64,000 nt of DNA from Methylocystis sp. SC2 (lineage in GTDB: Bacteria > Pseudomonadota > Alphaproteobacteria > Rhizobiales > Beijerinckiaceae). The translations under genes were made by a program, and so were the position numbers. Below, piece by piece: positions 1 to 10,192 of this stretch. The notes under the pieces were generated by a model. It was given only the letters and a program-made list of their open reading frames with translations, did not search any database and had not been told where the DNA came from. How positions within the stretch are numbered: the stretch's first letter is position 1; every line of letters begins with the position of its first letter. The DNA is taken from the NCBI RefSeq assembly GCF_000304315.1, contig NC_018485.1, positions 3,318,501 to 3,382,500 on the forward strand. Direction: 5' to 3'.

Positions 1-465
1 CAGATCGGCTACAATTATCAATTCACGCCACTTCTGGCGGCAGGGCTTGAAACCGATTTTCAAGGGTCGGGCGTTGGAGGCGGTTGGGGCCGCAGCGTCG
101 ACTGGTTCGGCACGGTGCGCGGGCGGGCGGGCGTGTCGATCTTGAACGCGCAGCTGTTCCTTTACGGCACCGGCGGCTTCGCCTATGGCGACCTGCGTCT
201 CAACTACGGCTGGCTTGGCTCTCAGGTCCGCGCGGGAACCGGTTGGACGGCGGGCGGCGGGCTCGAATACGCTTTCCTGCCGAACTGGTCGGCGAAGGTC
301 GAATATCTCTACACAGACATCGGCGCGAATTACGACCCGATCTACATTGCGCCCTTCATCGTCGAAACCCGGCAGCGCGCGCATCTCAATACTGTGCGCG
401 CCGGCGTCAACTACCGCTTCAACTGGATGCTCGCGCCTGCCGGACCGGCCATGGCGAACTACTGA
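1..465 (+). CDS. Outer-membrane beta-barrel protein (Omp25/RopB-like), C-terminal part
   Basis: The reading frame is open from base 1, so the N-terminus and signal peptide lie outside the window; 154 residues remain. The sequence alternates aromatic/hydrophobic and polar residues as in 8-stranded porin-like barrels. It contains the segments GWTAGGGLEYAF and KVEYLYTDIG and ends NTVRAGVNYRFNW plus a short tail, features of the Omp25/RopB/OmpA-like surface proteins abundant in Rhizobiales. Those proteins sit in the outer membrane; no enzymatic role is expected. It stands apart from the sdh operon that follows, with a strong hairpin between them. The exact subfamily cannot be told from this fragment. 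Confidence 0.8.
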   Translation, partial: QIGYNYQFTPLLAAGLETDFQGSGVGGGWGRSVDWFGTVRGRAGVSILNAQLFLYGTGGFAYGDLRLNYGWLGSQVRAGTGWTAGGGLEYAFLPNWSAKVEYLYTDIGANYDPIYIAPFIVETRQRAHLNTVRAGVNYRFNWMLAPAGPAMANY

Positions 466-489
466 ATCCAAATGCTATGAACGCGCGCG

Positions 490-517
490 GCAAGAGCCCC
501 GAAAACGGGGCTCTTGC
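490..517 (+). terminator. Hairpin terminator after the outer-membrane protein gene
   Basis: A perfect 12-bp inverted repeat (490-501 and 506-517) closes a 4-base AAAA loop 25 bases after the stop codon. There is no strong T-run behind it, so it may terminate weakly or protect the 3' end of the mRNA. Confidence 0.6.
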
Positions 518-627
518 GTGTTGCGGCGCGCCTGTTCGATCGCTTTTGGTTGCGGCGCCGCAACAATTGAATTATCTGCTTGGAAGCGTTCCGAGAAAGA
601 AATCGGCCGCACGCGAGAGGGTTCTAC

Positions 628-1035
628 ATGGCCGACGCCGATACAAACAGGCTCGCCGCGCGGCGGCCGCTGTCGCCCCATCTGACGATCTTCAAGCCCA
701 TCCTGACGATGATGATGTCGATCGCGCATCGAATCACCGGCGCGGGGCTTTACGTCGGCATGGCGCTTCTGGCGCTGTTCCTGCTCGGCGCGGCGATCGG
801 CGGCGGCGTCTTCTCCGCCGTTTCCTGGATCGCGTCGGGCTTCATCGGCAATCTGCTGGTGCTGATGGTCGTTTGGGCGATTTTTCATCATCTGCTTGGC
901 GGCGTGCGTCACGCGCTCTGGGATCGCGGCCTTTACATGGACGTGAAGGGGCGCGAACTGCTGGCGCAGGGGACGCTGGTCGGCGGCGTCCTGCTGACGC
1001 TGCTCGTCTTCATCTTCAAGACGCTGGCGAGCTGA
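628..1035 (+). CDS. sdhC: Succinate dehydrogenase cytochrome b556 subunit
   Basis: This is one of two membrane anchors of complex II; with SdhD it binds heme b and ubiquinone in the inner membrane. The 135-residue protein starts at the ATG at 628, preceded by GAGAGG at the right distance; an upstream ATG at 580 would add 16 residues without a good ribosome-binding site. The family signature RPLSPHL lies near residues 13-19 and SIAHRITG near 31-38, followed by three hydrophobic spans. His88 in HHLLGGVRH aligns with the heme-ligand histidine of E. coli SdhC. It heads sdhC-sdhD-sdhA-sdhB. Confidence 0.95.
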   Translation: MADADTNRLAARRPLSPHLTIFKPILTMMMSIAHRITGAGLYVGMALLALFLLGAAIGGGVFSAVSWIASGFIGNLLVLMVVWAIFHHLLGGVRHALWDRGLYMDVKGRELLAQGTLVGGVLLTLLVFIFKTLAS

Positions 1036-1048
1036 GCGGAGCGGACTC

Positions 1049-1444
1049 ATGACGGTTGCGACAAGATTCAAGAGCGGTCGAACCGGACCCGGCGACGCCT
1101 ATGTCTCCGACCATAGCGGTTCCCCCCATGCGCGCTTCATGCGGCTGACGTCTTATGCGCTGGTCCCGCTTGGCGTGCTGAGCGCCTGGTGGATTCTGGG
1201 ACTTGCCGGCAAGCCGCTCGAAGGCGTGCGCGCCGAAATCGGCAGACCGATTCCCGCGCTCGTGCTTCTTGCGTTTGGGGTCATCGGCATGATCCATGCG
1301 CGGCGCGGCATGGACGACATCATCGAAGATTACGTGCACGACAAAGCGTTGAAGGCGCAGGCGATCGTCGCCAACACTTGGGCGTCGCGGGCGATCGCAG
1401 CGATTTGGGTCGTCGCGATCCTCCTCATCGCCGCGCCGAAGTAG
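1049..1444 (+). CDS. sdhD: Succinate dehydrogenase hydrophobic membrane anchor subunit
   Basis: This is the second membrane anchor of complex II, 131 residues with three predicted membrane spans. It begins 13 bases after sdhC with a purine-rich GCGGAG leader. The middle segment GMIHARRGMDDIIEDYVHD is typical of alphaproteobacterial SdhD, where the loop histidine and the Asp-Tyr pair lie near the heme and quinone site. The 145 bases before sdhA hold no other gene, so the four genes are probably one transcript. Confidence 0.93.
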   Translation: MTVATRFKSGRTGPGDAYVSDHSGSPHARFMRLTSYALVPLGVLSAWWILGLAGKPLEGVRAEIGRPIPALVLLAFGVIGMIHARRGMDDIIEDYVHDKALKAQAIVANTWASRAIAAIWVVAILLIAAPK

Positions 1445-1589
1445 TCGCACGATGCGATCGACAGACGTCGACGTGACAGGCGAGAGCAGGAAGCGGCGCG
1501 ACATCGCTGCTTTGATCGCGACGATCCCGTCTTGTAACGACGCAGCTACGCCGCGCGTGGCGCAAATGAGATTCGAGAAGGCTTAATCG

Positions 1590-3422
1590 ATGATTGCAAC
1601 GGGTCCTGCATCAAATGTGTCGGTGGGCGGTCGGGCCTATGCGATCGTCGATCACACCTTTGACGTCGTCGTCGTCGGCGCAGGCGGGTCGGGACTTCGC
1701 GCCGTCGTCGGCTGCGCCGAGGCAGGACTGAACGTCGCCTGCGTCACCAAGGTCTTTCCAACCCGTTCGCACACCGTGGCGGCGCAGGGCGGCATCGCCG
1801 CCGCGCTCGGCAACATGGGGCCGGACGATTGGAAATGGCACATGTACGACACCGTCAAGGGCTCCGACTGGCTCGGCGACCAGGACGCGATCGAATATAT
1901 GTGCCGCAACGCGCCGCCCGCCGTTTATGAGCTGGAGCATTGGGGCGTCCCCTTCTCGCGCACGAACGAAGGCATGATCTATCAGCGTCCGTTCGGCGGC
2001 ATGACCACCGATTTCGGCAAGGGCCCGCCGGCGCAGCGCACCTGCGCGGCCGCCGATCGCACCGGCCATGCGATGCTCCATACGATGTATGGACAGGCGC
2101 TGAAGCTGGACACGAAGTTCTTCGTCGAATTTTTTGCGCTCGATCTCATCATGGATCGGGACGGCGCCTGTCGCGGCGTCGTGTGCCTGAAGATCGATGA
2201 CGGAACGATCCATCGTTTCCGCGCGGCGCTCACCGTGCTGGCGACGGGCGGCTACGGCCGCGCCTATCTCTCGGCGACGTCGGCGCACACCTGCACGGGC
2301 GACGGCAACGCCATGGTGCTGCGCGCCGGGCTGCCGCTGCAGGATATGGAGTTCGTGCAGTTTCATCCGACCGGCATCTATGGCGCGGGCTGCCTGATCA
2401 CCGAAGGCGCGCGCGGCGAGGGCGGCTATCTGACGAACAGCGAAGGCGAGCGCTTCATGGAGCGCTATGCGCCCTCGGTGAAGGATCTCGCGCCCCGCGA
2501 CATGGTCTCGCGCGCCATCACCGTCGAGGTTCGCGAGGGCCGCGGCGTCGGCAAGAATCACGATCACGCCTATCTGCATCTCGAGCATCTCGATCCGCAG
2601 ATTCTGCATGAACGTCTGCCGGGCATCTCGGAAAGCGCCAAAATCTTCGCCGGCGTCGACGTGACGCGCCAGCCGATCCCGATCATTCCGACCGTGCATT
2701 ACAACATGGGCGGCATACCGACGAATTATCACGGCGAGGCGTTGCGCAAGCGCGACGGCAATCCCGACGAGGTGGTGCCGGGTCTGATGGCGCTTGGCGA
2801 GGCGGCCTGCGTCTCGGTGCATGGCGCCAATCGCCTCGGCTCGAATTCGCTCATTGATCTCGTGGTCTTCGGCCGCGCCGCGGCGCAGCGCGCCGCCGAA
2901 CTCATCAAACCGAACGATGCGCAGCCGGAACTGCCGGCGGATTCGGCCGATCTCGCGCTGTCGCGGCTCGATTTTTTCCGCAACGCCGACGGCTCCACGC
3001 CCACCGCGGTCTTGCGCGACAGGATGCAGCGCACGATGCAGGCGCACTGCGCCGTCTATCGCACCGGCGAAGTCCTCGCCGAAGGCGTCGAACAGATCAA
3101 CGCCGTCTGGCGCGACGGCGCCGACGTCAAGATCGCCGATCGCTCGCTGATCTGGAACTCCGATCTCATCGAGACGCTCGAATACGACAATCTCATCGTG
3201 CAGGCGGTCACGACGATGGAGAGCGCCGCCAACCGCACGGAATCGCGCGGCGCGCATGCGCGCGAGGATTTCCCGGAGCGCGACGACAAGAACTGGATGA
3301 AGCATTCGCTGGCGACGATTGATCGCGAGAGGAAGACCACCTCCATCGATTATCGCCCGGTGCATAGCTACACGATGACCAATGAGGTCGCTTACGTCGA
3401 GCCGAAGGCGCGGGTGTATTAA
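1590..3422 (+). CDS. sdhA: Succinate dehydrogenase flavoprotein subunit
   Basis: This subunit oxidises succinate to fumarate with covalently bound FAD (TCA cycle, cytoplasmic face of the inner membrane). At 610 residues it has the usual length. The dinucleotide-binding motif GAGGSG lies near residue 30. His61 in [11 protein letters not shown] is the expected FAD-linked histidine. The substrate-site segments TEGARGEGG and RDMVSR and the C-terminal [19 protein letters not shown] are intact. The N-terminus has about 15 more residues than most homologues. Its stop codon is one base from the sdhB start, implying coupled translation. Confidence 0.97.
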   Translation: MIATGPASNVSVGGRAYAIVDHTFDVVVVGAGGSGLRAVVGCAEAGLNVACVTKVFPTRSHTVAAQGGIAAALGNMGPDDWKWHMYDTVKGSDWLGDQDAIEYMCRNAPPAVYELEHWGVPFSRTNEGMIYQRPFGGMTTDFGKGPPAQRTCAAADRTGHAMLHTMYGQALKLDTKFFVEFFALDLIMDRDGACRGVVCLKIDDGTIHRFRAALTVLATGGYGRAYLSATSAHTCTGDGNAMVLRAGLPLQDMEFVQFHPTGIYGAGCLITEGARGEGGYLTNSEGERFMERYAPSVKDLAPRDMVSRAITVEVREGRGVGKNHDHAYLHLEHLDPQILHERLPGISESAKIFAGVDVTRQPIPIIPTVHYNMGGIPTNYHGEALRKRDGNPDEVVPGLMALGEAACVSVHGANRLGSNSLIDLVVFGRAAAQRAAELIKPNDAQPELPADSADLALSRLDFFRNADGSTPTAVLRDRMQRTMQAHCAVYRTGEVLAEGVEQINAVWRDGADVKIADRSLIWNSDLIETLEYDNLIVQAVTTMESAANRTESRGAHAREDFPERDDKNWMKHSLATIDRERKTTSIDYRPVHSYTMTNEVAYVEPKARVY

Positions 3423-3423
3423 G

Positions 3424-4212
3424 ATGGTCGAATTCACCCTCCCCAAAAACTCCGTCGTCGCCGAAGGCAAGACCTGGCCCAGGCCCGAAGGGGCCGAGCG
3501 CGTCCGCGAATTGCGCATCTATCGATGGGACCCCGACGACGGCGCCAATCCGCGCATCGACACCTATTTCATCGACGCCGACGACTGCGGGCCGATGGTT
3601 CTCGACGCGCTGATCTGGATCAAGAACAGGATCGATCCGACGCTGGCCTTCCGTCGCTCCTGCCGCGAGGGCATTTGCGGCTCGTGTTCGATGAACATCG
3701 GCGGGCTGAACACGCTCGCCTGCACTAAAGGCATGGACGACATCGACGGTCCGATCAAAATCTATCCGCTGCCGCATATGGCGGTGGTCAAGGACCTCGT
3801 GCCCGATCTGACGATCTTCTATGAGCAATATGCGGCGATTCAGCCGTGGCTGCGGGCCGGACCCGCCCCCGAGAAGGAGCGGCGGCAGTCGCCGGAAGAG
3901 CGCGCCAAGCTCGACGGGCTCTATGAATGCATCCTGTGCGCCTGCTGCTCGACCGCCTGTCCGAGCTATTGGTGGAACGCCGATCGCTTCCTGGGTCCCG
4001 CGGCGCTGCTGCAGGCGTTCCGCTGGGTGCAGGATTCGCGCGATGAAGCGACGAGGGATCGCGTCTCCTATGTCGACGACGTCTTCCGCCTCTACCGCTG
4101 CCACACGATCATGAATTGCACCCAGGTCTGCCCGAAGTGCCTGTCGCCGGCCAAGGCGATCGCCGAACTCAAAAACATGGCGATCGCCCAGGACGAGGCG
4201 GAATCGCGCTGA
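3424..4212 (+). CDS. sdhB: Succinate dehydrogenase iron-sulfur subunit
   Basis: This subunit carries electrons from FAD to quinone through three Fe-S clusters. It is 262 residues long from the ATG at 3424. Cys80, Cys85, Cys88 and Cys100 bind the [2Fe-2S] cluster. Cys169, Cys172 and Cys175 with Cys179 and the later group Cys226, Cys232 and Cys236 bind the [4Fe-4S] and [3Fe-4S] clusters. All expected cluster cysteines are present, so the complex should be functional. It is the last gene of the operon; the next gene downstream has its own ribosome-binding site. Confidence 0.97.
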   Translation: MVEFTLPKNSVVAEGKTWPRPEGAERVRELRIYRWDPDDGANPRIDTYFIDADDCGPMVLDALIWIKNRIDPTLAFRRSCREGICGSCSMNIGGLNTLACTKGMDDIDGPIKIYPLPHMAVVKDLVPDLTIFYEQYAAIQPWLRAGPAPEKERRQSPEERAKLDGLYECILCACCSTACPSYWWNADRFLGPAALLQAFRWVQDSRDEATRDRVSYVDDVFRLYRCHTIMNCTQVCPKCLSPAKAIAELKNMAIAQDEAESR

Positions 4213-4279
4213 GCGCGCCGCCTTGATCCCGCCGCGCCGCCGGTTTAGGACGGAACAAACGTCTTCGGAGATCTGCGCC

Positions 4280-4648
4280 ATGTCGACCTGCGCTCGTCTT
4301 TCATTCCGCCCGCTTCTCTGCGCCGCTTTCCTGATCGCGGCCGGGCCCCAGGTCGGCTCGGCGCAGCAGCTTCAGGTCGATCGGGGAGCGCCGGACGCTT
4401 CGGGGTCCGTAACGACGCCGCCGAAAGCCAAGCGAGCGAAAGCGCAGCAGTCCCCGCGCGCCGGCGCCGGCCAGCAGCAGCAGGGAGGCGCCGGCAACCG
4501 CCAGTTCGGCGAGCTGGAAGGATGGTCGCCGGGCAAGGCGCCCCCCGGCGGAAGGCCGAAGGAAGAAGAGAAGTCGAGCCTCCCAAAGGGCGGATTGCCT
4601 ATTGGCGTTTCGCCGTCGGGGAATATGTCCGTCGGCCTCCCATTCTAA
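4280..4648 (+). CDS. Small secreted Gln/Gly/Pro-rich protein, unknown function
   Basis: This 122-residue protein is not assigned to a known family. The ATG at 4280 is chosen because GGAG lies 9 bases upstream and the protein then starts with a good signal peptide ending near VGSA-QQ (about residue 29). The mature part is low complexity, rich in Gln, Gly, Lys and Pro, with no catalytic motif, and ends GNMSVGLPF. It may be periplasmic or surface-associated. It lies between sdhB and asd on the same strand but 67 bases after sdhB, so operon membership is uncertain. Confidence 0.6.
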   Translation: MSTCARLSFRPLLCAAFLIAAGPQVGSAQQLQVDRGAPDASGSVTTPPKAKRAKAQQSPRAGAGQQQQGGAGNRQFGELEGWSPGKAPPGGRPKEEEKSSLPKGGLPIGVSPSGNMSVGLPF

Positions 4649-4687
4649 AAATCTCAGGCGCCGGCGTTCGCCGGCTGGAGTTTGATC

Positions 4688-5722
4688 ATGGCGTATAAGG
4701 TCGCGGTCGTCGGCGCTACGGGCAACGTAGGCCGCGAGATGCTCGATATTCTCGCCGAACGCCGCTTCCCGGTTTCGGAAGTCGTCGCGCTGGCGTCATC
4801 GCGCTCGATCGGCACGGAAGTCTCCTTCGGCGACAGGACGCTGAAGTGCAAGGCGCTCGACTCCTATGACTTCTCCGACGTCGACATCTGTCTCATGTCC
4901 GCGGGCGGATCGGTCGCGAAGGAATGGGCGCCGAGGATCGGCGCGCAGGGCTGCGTCGTCATCGACAATTCCTCTGCCTGGCGCATGGATCCGGATGTGC
5001 CGCTGGTGGTGCCCGAGGTGAACGCCGGCGCCGCCGGCGGATTCGCCAAGAAGAACATCATCGCCAATCCGAACTGCTCGACGGCGCAACTCGTCGTGGC
5101 GTTGAAGCCGCTGCATGACGCGGCGACGATCAAGCGCGTCGTCGTCTCGACCTATCAGTCGGTCTCCGGCGCGGGCAAGGAGGGCATGGACGAACTCTTC
5201 GCGCAGACCCGTTCGGTGTTCGTCGCCAACCCCGTTGAAGCGAAGAAATTTCCCAAGCGCATCGCCTTCAATCTGATTCCGCACATCGACGTCTTCATGG
5301 AGGACGGCTTCACCAAGGAAGAGTGGAAGATGGTCGCGGAGACAAAGAAGATCCTCGATCCCAGGATCAAGCTTGTCGCCACCTGCGTGCGCGTGCCGGT
5401 CTTCATCGGCCATTCGGAAGCGGTGAACATCGAATTCGAAAAGCCGATCTCGGCGGACGAGGCGCGCAATATTTTGCGCGCGGCGCCCGGCGTGCTGGTG
5501 ATCGACAAGCGCGAGGCGGGCGGCTACATCACGCCGCATGAGGCGGCGGGCGAAGACGCGACCTATGTTTCGCGCATCCGCGAAGATCCGACCGTCGATA
5601 ATGGTCTCGTGCTGTGGTGCGTCTCCGACAATCTGCGCAAGGGCGCCGCGCTCAACGCCATTCAGATCGCCGAAACGCTGCTGAACCGCAAGCTGCTCGC
5701 GCCAAAGAAAAAGGCGGCTTAG
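4688..5722 (+). CDS. asd: Aspartate-semialdehyde dehydrogenase
   Basis: The enzyme reduces aspartyl phosphate to aspartate semialdehyde with NADPH, feeding lysine/diaminopimelate, threonine and methionine synthesis in the cytoplasm. At 344 residues it has the normal length. The N-terminal NADP-binding motif VGATGNVG is at residues 8-15 and the catalytic cysteine is Cys130 in NPNCST. The ATG at 4688 is preceded by GGAG with a 7-base spacer; a TTG two codons earlier is less likely. The gene converges on the exchanger gene, and the two 3' ends nearly touch. Confidence 0.96.
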   Translation: MAYKVAVVGATGNVGREMLDILAERRFPVSEVVALASSRSIGTEVSFGDRTLKCKALDSYDFSDVDICLMSAGGSVAKEWAPRIGAQGCVVIDNSSAWRMDPDVPLVVPEVNAGAAGGFAKKNIIANPNCSTAQLVVALKPLHDAATIKRVVVSTYQSVSGAGKEGMDELFAQTRSVFVANPVEAKKFPKRIAFNLIPHIDVFMEDGFTKEEWKMVAETKKILDPRIKLVATCVRVPVFIGHSEAVNIEFEKPISADEARNILRAAPGVLVIDKREAGGYITPHEAAGEDATYVSRIREDPTVDNGLVLWCVSDNLRKGAALNAIQIAETLLNRKLLAPKKKAA

Positions 5723-5744
5723 TTCCCCGAGGCGATCGCCGCCG

Positions 5745-6668
5745 TCAAATAGCCTGCGTAGACGGCGAGCAGCGCGACGCCGCGCCACGGACGGTAGACG
5801 CCGCTGCGCGGCGGATAAACAGCGCGAGCGCGATCAAGCCGGCGATGAGCGCCGGCGCGGCTTCAATCTCGGACGTCTGGATCGGCGTGATGGCGCCAGC
5901 CACGCCGATGATGAACAGCCCGTTGAAGATATTGCTGCCGAGCAGGGCGCCAAAGCCGACGTCGTCCTGTCGGCGAATGCGCGCCATCAGCGCAGTGGCG
6001 AGTTCGGGCGTCGAGGTGCCCACCGCGACCAGAGTCGCGCCGACGATGAAATCGCTCAGCCCAAAGCGCCTGGCGATTCCGCTTGCGCCAAAGACAATGA
6101 GACTTCCGGCGGCGATCAATAGTCCGAGTCCGATCGAGGTCTCGACAAGAGCGCGCGTGAAGCCTGAAGAGGTCTCCTGCGGCGCCGGGGCTAAGCGCCG
6201 CTCCTCGAGCGCCTCCAGCGTGACTCTCACGAACCATAGCGCGAAGCCGCCCAAGAGGATCGCGGCCTCCAGACGAGACAGCGATCCATCGATCAGCATG
6301 ACGCTGAGCGCTAAAGGCGCCGCGGCGGCGGCGGCGAAATTCCGCGTCGCCTGGGCGCGAATGATGGCGAGCGGCCCAAAGAGCTGAGCGACGCCGAAGA
6401 TCAGCGCCAAATTGGCGACATTGCTGCCGAGCGCGTCGCCCAAGGAGATTTCCGGCTCTCCCGCCAGCGCCGACTGGATGGCGACGGTCAATTCCGGGCT
6501 TGATGTGGCGAAAGCGGCCACGGTCGCGGCGATGACGCTGGGCGCGACGCGGGCGGCGCGGGCGATCCCGACCGTGCCGCGCACGAACAGCTCGCCGCCG
6601 CCCGTGGCGCAGAGCAGACCCAGCGCCAGATAGGGGATCGCGGTCGAAATCGCGTCCGCCGTCGGCAA
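5745..6668 (-). CDS. Calcium/sodium antiporter of the CaCA family, apparently frameshifted at the C-terminus
   Basis: This inner-membrane cation exchanger has about ten hydrophobic spans and two alpha repeats, the first around ATVAAFATSSPEL and the second around GATLVAVGTSTPEL, each with the family's acidic residue. A TTG at 6668 would start 5 bases after lolA; an ATG at 6722 would overlap lolA by about 50 bases. The C-terminus as read is arginine-rich and unlike the family. One more A in the run at 5817-5819 would restore a hydrophobic end (RPWRGVALLAVYAGYL) stopping at 5719. Ions other than calcium and sodium are possible. Confidence 0.75.
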   Translation of the reverse strand: MPTADAISTAIPYLALGLLCATGGGELFVRGTVGIARAARVAPSVIAATVAAFATSSPELTVAIQSALAGEPEISLGDALGSNVANLALIFGVAQLFGPLAIIRAQATRNFAAAAAAPLALSVMLIDGSLSRLEAAILLGGFALWFVRVTLEALEERRLAPAPQETSSGFTRALVETSIGLGLLIAAGSLIVFGASGIARRFGLSDFIVGATLVAVGTSTPELATALMARIRRQDDVGFGALLGSNIFNGLFIIGVAGAITPIQTSEIEAAPALIAGLIALALFIRRAAASTVRGAASRCSPSTQAI

Positions 6669-6672
6669 CGGC

Positions 6673-7566
6673 TTATTTGTTGATTTTGAACAGCGTCGGA
6701 TCCGGCACTTTCGCCTGATCAATGTTGAAGACCGAGATCAGGGTCTCATAGCCCTGCGGGTCCTTCACCTGCCACTGCTTCAATTTGAAGGTCTTGGGGT
6801 CGAAGATCAAACGCACATGCGACGTGCCGCCGAAGGTCGCCTTGTCCTCGATGGCGATGGTGACGCCGGAATCATCGATCTTCACATCCTCGACGGTGAC
6901 GTCCTTTTCGAGGTCGATCTTATCCTTCATGAGGAATTTGAGCGGCGTCTGGGTGATGAAATAGAGATCCTGGGTATTGAGCTTGCGGTCGCGCACCGCG
7001 ACCTGCGCGCCGTCGGCGACGACCTCCATCGTCGCCGGCTGGGCGTATTCGAAGCGAACGCGGCCGGCGCGCTGCACATGCAGCCTGCCTTCCGAGCGCT
7101 TGCCGTCGCCGCCGATCTGCACGAAATCGGCGGTCATCACCGGCGAGGCGTTGAAAAAGGCGTTGGCGCGCTTGACCGCCTCGGCGCGGGTGAGCGGTTT
7201 CTCCGGCTCCGGCGCGGGCGCAGGCGCGATCGTGGCGGCGGCGGAGGCTGGTCCCTGCGCGGTCGGCTTGGCGCTCTTCTTCCCGATCGGGTCTGCGGGC
7301 TTCGCCTCGCCGGGCTTGGCGGGCGCGGGCTTGACGGTCACGGGCTTGGGGTCGACGCTCTTCTCGTCCTCAGCCTTGACCTCAGCCGATTTGGGCCTTG
7401 CTTCGGTGGGGTTCGCTCCGGCTGGCTTCGCCTCGGCCGCCTTGTTCTCGGCGCCCGCCGAAACGCTTCCCTGCGACGGCGGCGCGGCGCGCGCGATCGT
7501 CGCGGCGGCGGCCGGGACGGCGAATGAAAGCGCGGCGAGCAGGGCGGCAAAGCGAACGTATGTCAC
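6673..7566 (-). CDS. lolA: LolA-family outer-membrane lipoprotein carrier protein
   Basis: This periplasmic chaperone carries lipoproteins from the LolCDE exporter to the outer membrane. The 297-residue protein has a signal peptide (about residues 1-22), then a long Ala/Pro/Lys/Glu-rich linker to about residue 122, then the LolA fold (ANAFFNASPVMTADFVQ, RPGR-like GRVRFEYAQP, and a C-terminal ETLISVFNI). The linker makes it about 100 residues longer than E. coli LolA and is seen in other Rhizobiales. It follows ftsK by 69 bases on the same strand, a common alphaproteobacterial order. Confidence 0.88.
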   Translation of the reverse strand: MTYVRFAALLAALSFAVPAAAATIARAAPPSQGSVSAGAENKAAEAKPAGANPTEARPKSAEVKAEDEKSVDPKPVTVKPAPAKPGEAKPADPIGKKSAKPTAQGPASAAATIAPAPAPEPEKPLTRAEAVKRANAFFNASPVMTADFVQIGGDGKRSEGRLHVQRAGRVRFEYAQPATMEVVADGAQVAVRDRKLNTQDLYFITQTPLKFLMKDKIDLEKDVTVEDVKIDDSGVTIAIEDKATFGGTSHVRLIFDPKTFKLKQWQVKDPQGYETLISVFNIDQAKVPDPTLFKINK

Positions 7567-7635
7567 GGCGGGTTCCGATTCTGGGAAGCTGTCGCCGTCT
7601 TCCTAGCATAAGTTGGCGGAATTGGGGGCGAAGCC

Positions 7636-10110
7636 TTACTCCGCCGCCTCGATATCGAAGGCGCCGCGATCGACGCCGCCGCCGACGAGAATTTCGCGCT
7701 TGCCGGCGTGGTTCGGGGCGGAGACGACGCCTTCCTGCTCCATGCGCTCGACGAGCGAAGCGGCCTTGTTGTAGCCGACCGAGAGGCGGCGCTGGATGTA
7801 GCTCGTCGAGCACTTCTTGTCGCGCAGCACGATATTGACGGCGCGGTCGTAAAGGTCGCCGCCTTCCTCCGCGTCCATCGAGCCGGGCAGGGGCGCTTCG
7901 CCGTCCTCGCCGACGTCGTCTTCGGAGGTGATGGCGTCGAGATATTGCGGCGCGCCCTGCGTCTTCACATGGGCGACGATGTCCTCGACCTCGCGGTCGG
8001 AAACGAAAGGCCCATGCACGCGCGAGATGCGGCCGCCGCCGGCCATGTAAAGCATGTCGCCTTGGCCGAGCAGTTGTTCGGCGCCCTGTTCGCCCAAGAT
8101 TGTGCGGCTATCGATTTTCGACGTCACCTGGAAGGAGATGCGCGTCGGGAAGTTGGCCTTGATCGTGCCGGTGATGACGTCGACCGAGGGGCGCTGCGTC
8201 GCCATGATCAGATGGATGCCCGCGGCGCGGGCCATCTGCGCGAGTCGCTGGATCGCGCCCTCGATGTCCTTGCCGGCGACGAGCATGAGATCGGCCATCT
8301 CGTCGACGATGACGACGATGTAGGGCAGCGAGGTCAGCTGCATCTCTTCATGTTCGAAGATCGCTTCGCCGGTCTCGCGGTCGAATCCGGTCTGCACGGT
8401 GCGGGTGATCGTCTCGCCTTTGGCCTGCGCGTCGGCGACGCGGGCGTTGTAGCCATCGATGTTGCGCACGCCGAGCTTCGACATTTTCTTGTAGCGGTCC
8501 TCCATCTCGCGCACCGCCCATTTGAGCGCCACGACCGCCTTTTTCGGGTCGGTGACGACGGGCGTAAGGAGATGGGGAATATTGTCGTAGACGGAGAGCT
8601 CCAGCATTTTCGGATCGACCATGATCAGCCGGCACTCTTCGGGCTTTAAGCGATAGAGCAGCGACAGGATCATGGTGTTGATCGCGACCGACTTGCCGGA
8701 GCCGGTGGTGCCGGCGACCAGGAGATGCGGCATTCGGGCGAGATCGACGATCACCGGCTCGCCGCCGATCGTCTTGCCGAGCGCGATGGCGAGCTTGTGG
8801 TTGGAGCGGACGAAATCCTCGCAGGCGATGAGCTCGCGCAGATAGACCATCTCGCGACGCTGGTTCGGCAGTTCGATGCCGATGGCGTTGCGCCCCGACA
8901 CGACGGCGACGCGGGCGGAGATGGCGGACATCGAGCGGGCGATGTCGTCGGCGAGGCCGATGACCCGCGAACTCTTGATGCCGGGCGCGGGCTCCAGTTC
9001 ATAGAGCGTGACCACGGGCCCGGGGCGGACGTTGATGATGTCGCCCTTGACGGAAAAATCCTCGAGCACGCCCTCAAGCAGACGCGCATTGTGCTCGAGC
9101 GCCTCCTGCGGGAGCTTGACGCCGCTCGGCTGTTTCTTCGGCTCGGCGAGAAGGGTCAGGGACGGCGTCTCATAGCGCGTATTGAAGCGGGGCTGCGCGG
9201 TGCGGGCGGGCGCACGGGTCTTGCGGGGCGCAGGGGGAGCGGCCGCGGGCGCATAGGGCGGGTCGTCGAGATCGTGGGGCCGCGGCGGCGGAAAGGTAGG
9301 GTAAAGGTCCAGGTCCTCGAAGGTCGGCTCGACGCGCGGATAGCGCGGCGGCGGCGGCCGGTCCGTCGTCGCGGCGCGACGTCTGAACCTTGCGGCGGCG
9401 CGCAGCATCCAGGCTTTCGACGCCAGTCCAAGATGAATGAGCGCGCCGAGCGAGATCAACGCGACGCCAGGCTCGCCGCCGGCGTCCTCGTCATCATCGG
9501 CGCCCGGACGAATCGTCGCGTCGTCTTCAGCGGACCGGCTGCGCATCTCCGCTTCGGACTCGAAGCCCAGTCCGGCCGCGCCGGTCACGGCGAGGATCGC
9601 GATGAGAGCGGCGCCGACGCCGAAAAGCGCGGTCAGGACGCCTGAGCCGGCGAAGATCAACCGCGGCACAGCAAGGATGGCGTCGCCGGCGACGCCGCCG
9701 AGGCCGGTGGGCAGCGGCCAGCGCTCCGTCGCGGGCAGAAGCGACGCGGTCGCGGCGGTTGCGAAAACGCCGAGGACGCAGAGCCCGACGCGCAGCATCA
9801 CGCGGCCGATCCGGCGGCGTCTCATGAGACGCAATCCCTGGGTCGCGATCGGCACGATGGCGGCGATGGCGCCGAAGCCGACGAGCTGCATCAGCAGATC
9901 GGAGACGATCGCGCCCGGTCCGCCGAGCAGATTGCGGACGTGGCCCGAGGTCGCGTGGTTGAGCGACGGATCGCGGGCGGACCAGCTGACGAGCGCCAGC
10001 GTCAGCGCGCCGGCGCTCACGAGCAAGGCGGCGCCCAGGATTTCCGCCAGCCTCCGCGCCGCAAACTCGCGAAGCTGCTCGGTAAAATGGCCCCTTGCAT
10101 GGCTGCGCAT
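7636..10110 (-). CDS. ftsK: DNA translocase FtsK
   Basis: This septal ATP-driven pump moves chromosome termini and activates XerCD recombination at division. The ATG at 10110 gives 824 residues; a TTG at 10146 would add 12. The N-terminus has four predicted membrane spans, then an acidic/proline-rich linker, then the RecA-like motor with Walker A GTTGSGKS and Walker [13 protein letters not shown]. The C-terminal winged-helix gamma domain ([17 protein letters not shown]) reads polar DNA sequences. It is followed by lolA in the same direction. Confidence 0.96.
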   Translation of the reverse strand: MRSHARGHFTEQLREFAARRLAEILGAALLVSAGALTLALVSWSARDPSLNHATSGHVRNLLGGPGAIVSDLLMQLVGFGAIAAIVPIATQGLRLMRRRRIGRVMLRVGLCVLGVFATAATASLLPATERWPLPTGLGGVAGDAILAVPRLIFAGSGVLTALFGVGAALIAILAVTGAAGLGFESEAEMRSRSAEDDATIRPGADDDEDAGGEPGVALISLGALIHLGLASKAWMLRAAARFRRRAATTDRPPPPRYPRVEPTFEDLDLYPTFPPPRPHDLDDPPYAPAAAPPAPRKTRAPARTAQPRFNTRYETPSLTLLAEPKKQPSGVKLPQEALEHNARLLEGVLEDFSVKGDIINVRPGPVVTLYELEPAPGIKSSRVIGLADDIARSMSAISARVAVVSGRNAIGIELPNQRREMVYLRELIACEDFVRSNHKLAIALGKTIGGEPVIVDLARMPHLLVAGTTGSGKSVAINTMILSLLYRLKPEECRLIMVDPKMLELSVYDNIPHLLTPVVTDPKKAVVALKWAVREMEDRYKKMSKLGVRNIDGYNARVADAQAKGETITRTVQTGFDRETGEAIFEHEEMQLTSLPYIVVIVDEMADLMLVAGKDIEGAIQRLAQMARAAGIHLIMATQRPSVDVITGTIKANFPTRISFQVTSKIDSRTILGEQGAEQLLGQGDMLYMAGGGRISRVHGPFVSDREVEDIVAHVKTQGAPQYLDAITSEDDVGEDGEAPLPGSMDAEEGGDLYDRAVNIVLRDKKCSTSYIQRRLSVGYNKAASLVERMEQEGVVSAPNHAGKREILVGGGVDRGAFDIEAAE

Positions 10111-10192
10111 ATGAGGTGAAGCCTCGCTTGATCGCAGCGCCGCCAACGGCGCGCGGATGCGGGCAGCGTAAAAAATCTCGGTTAAGGTGCGC

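Noticed and set aside
1611..3518. 635-codon minus-strand ORF across sdhA
   Set aside because: Antisense shadow of a clear sdhA gene in high-GC DNA; the product has no domain and is His/Arg/Ala-rich.
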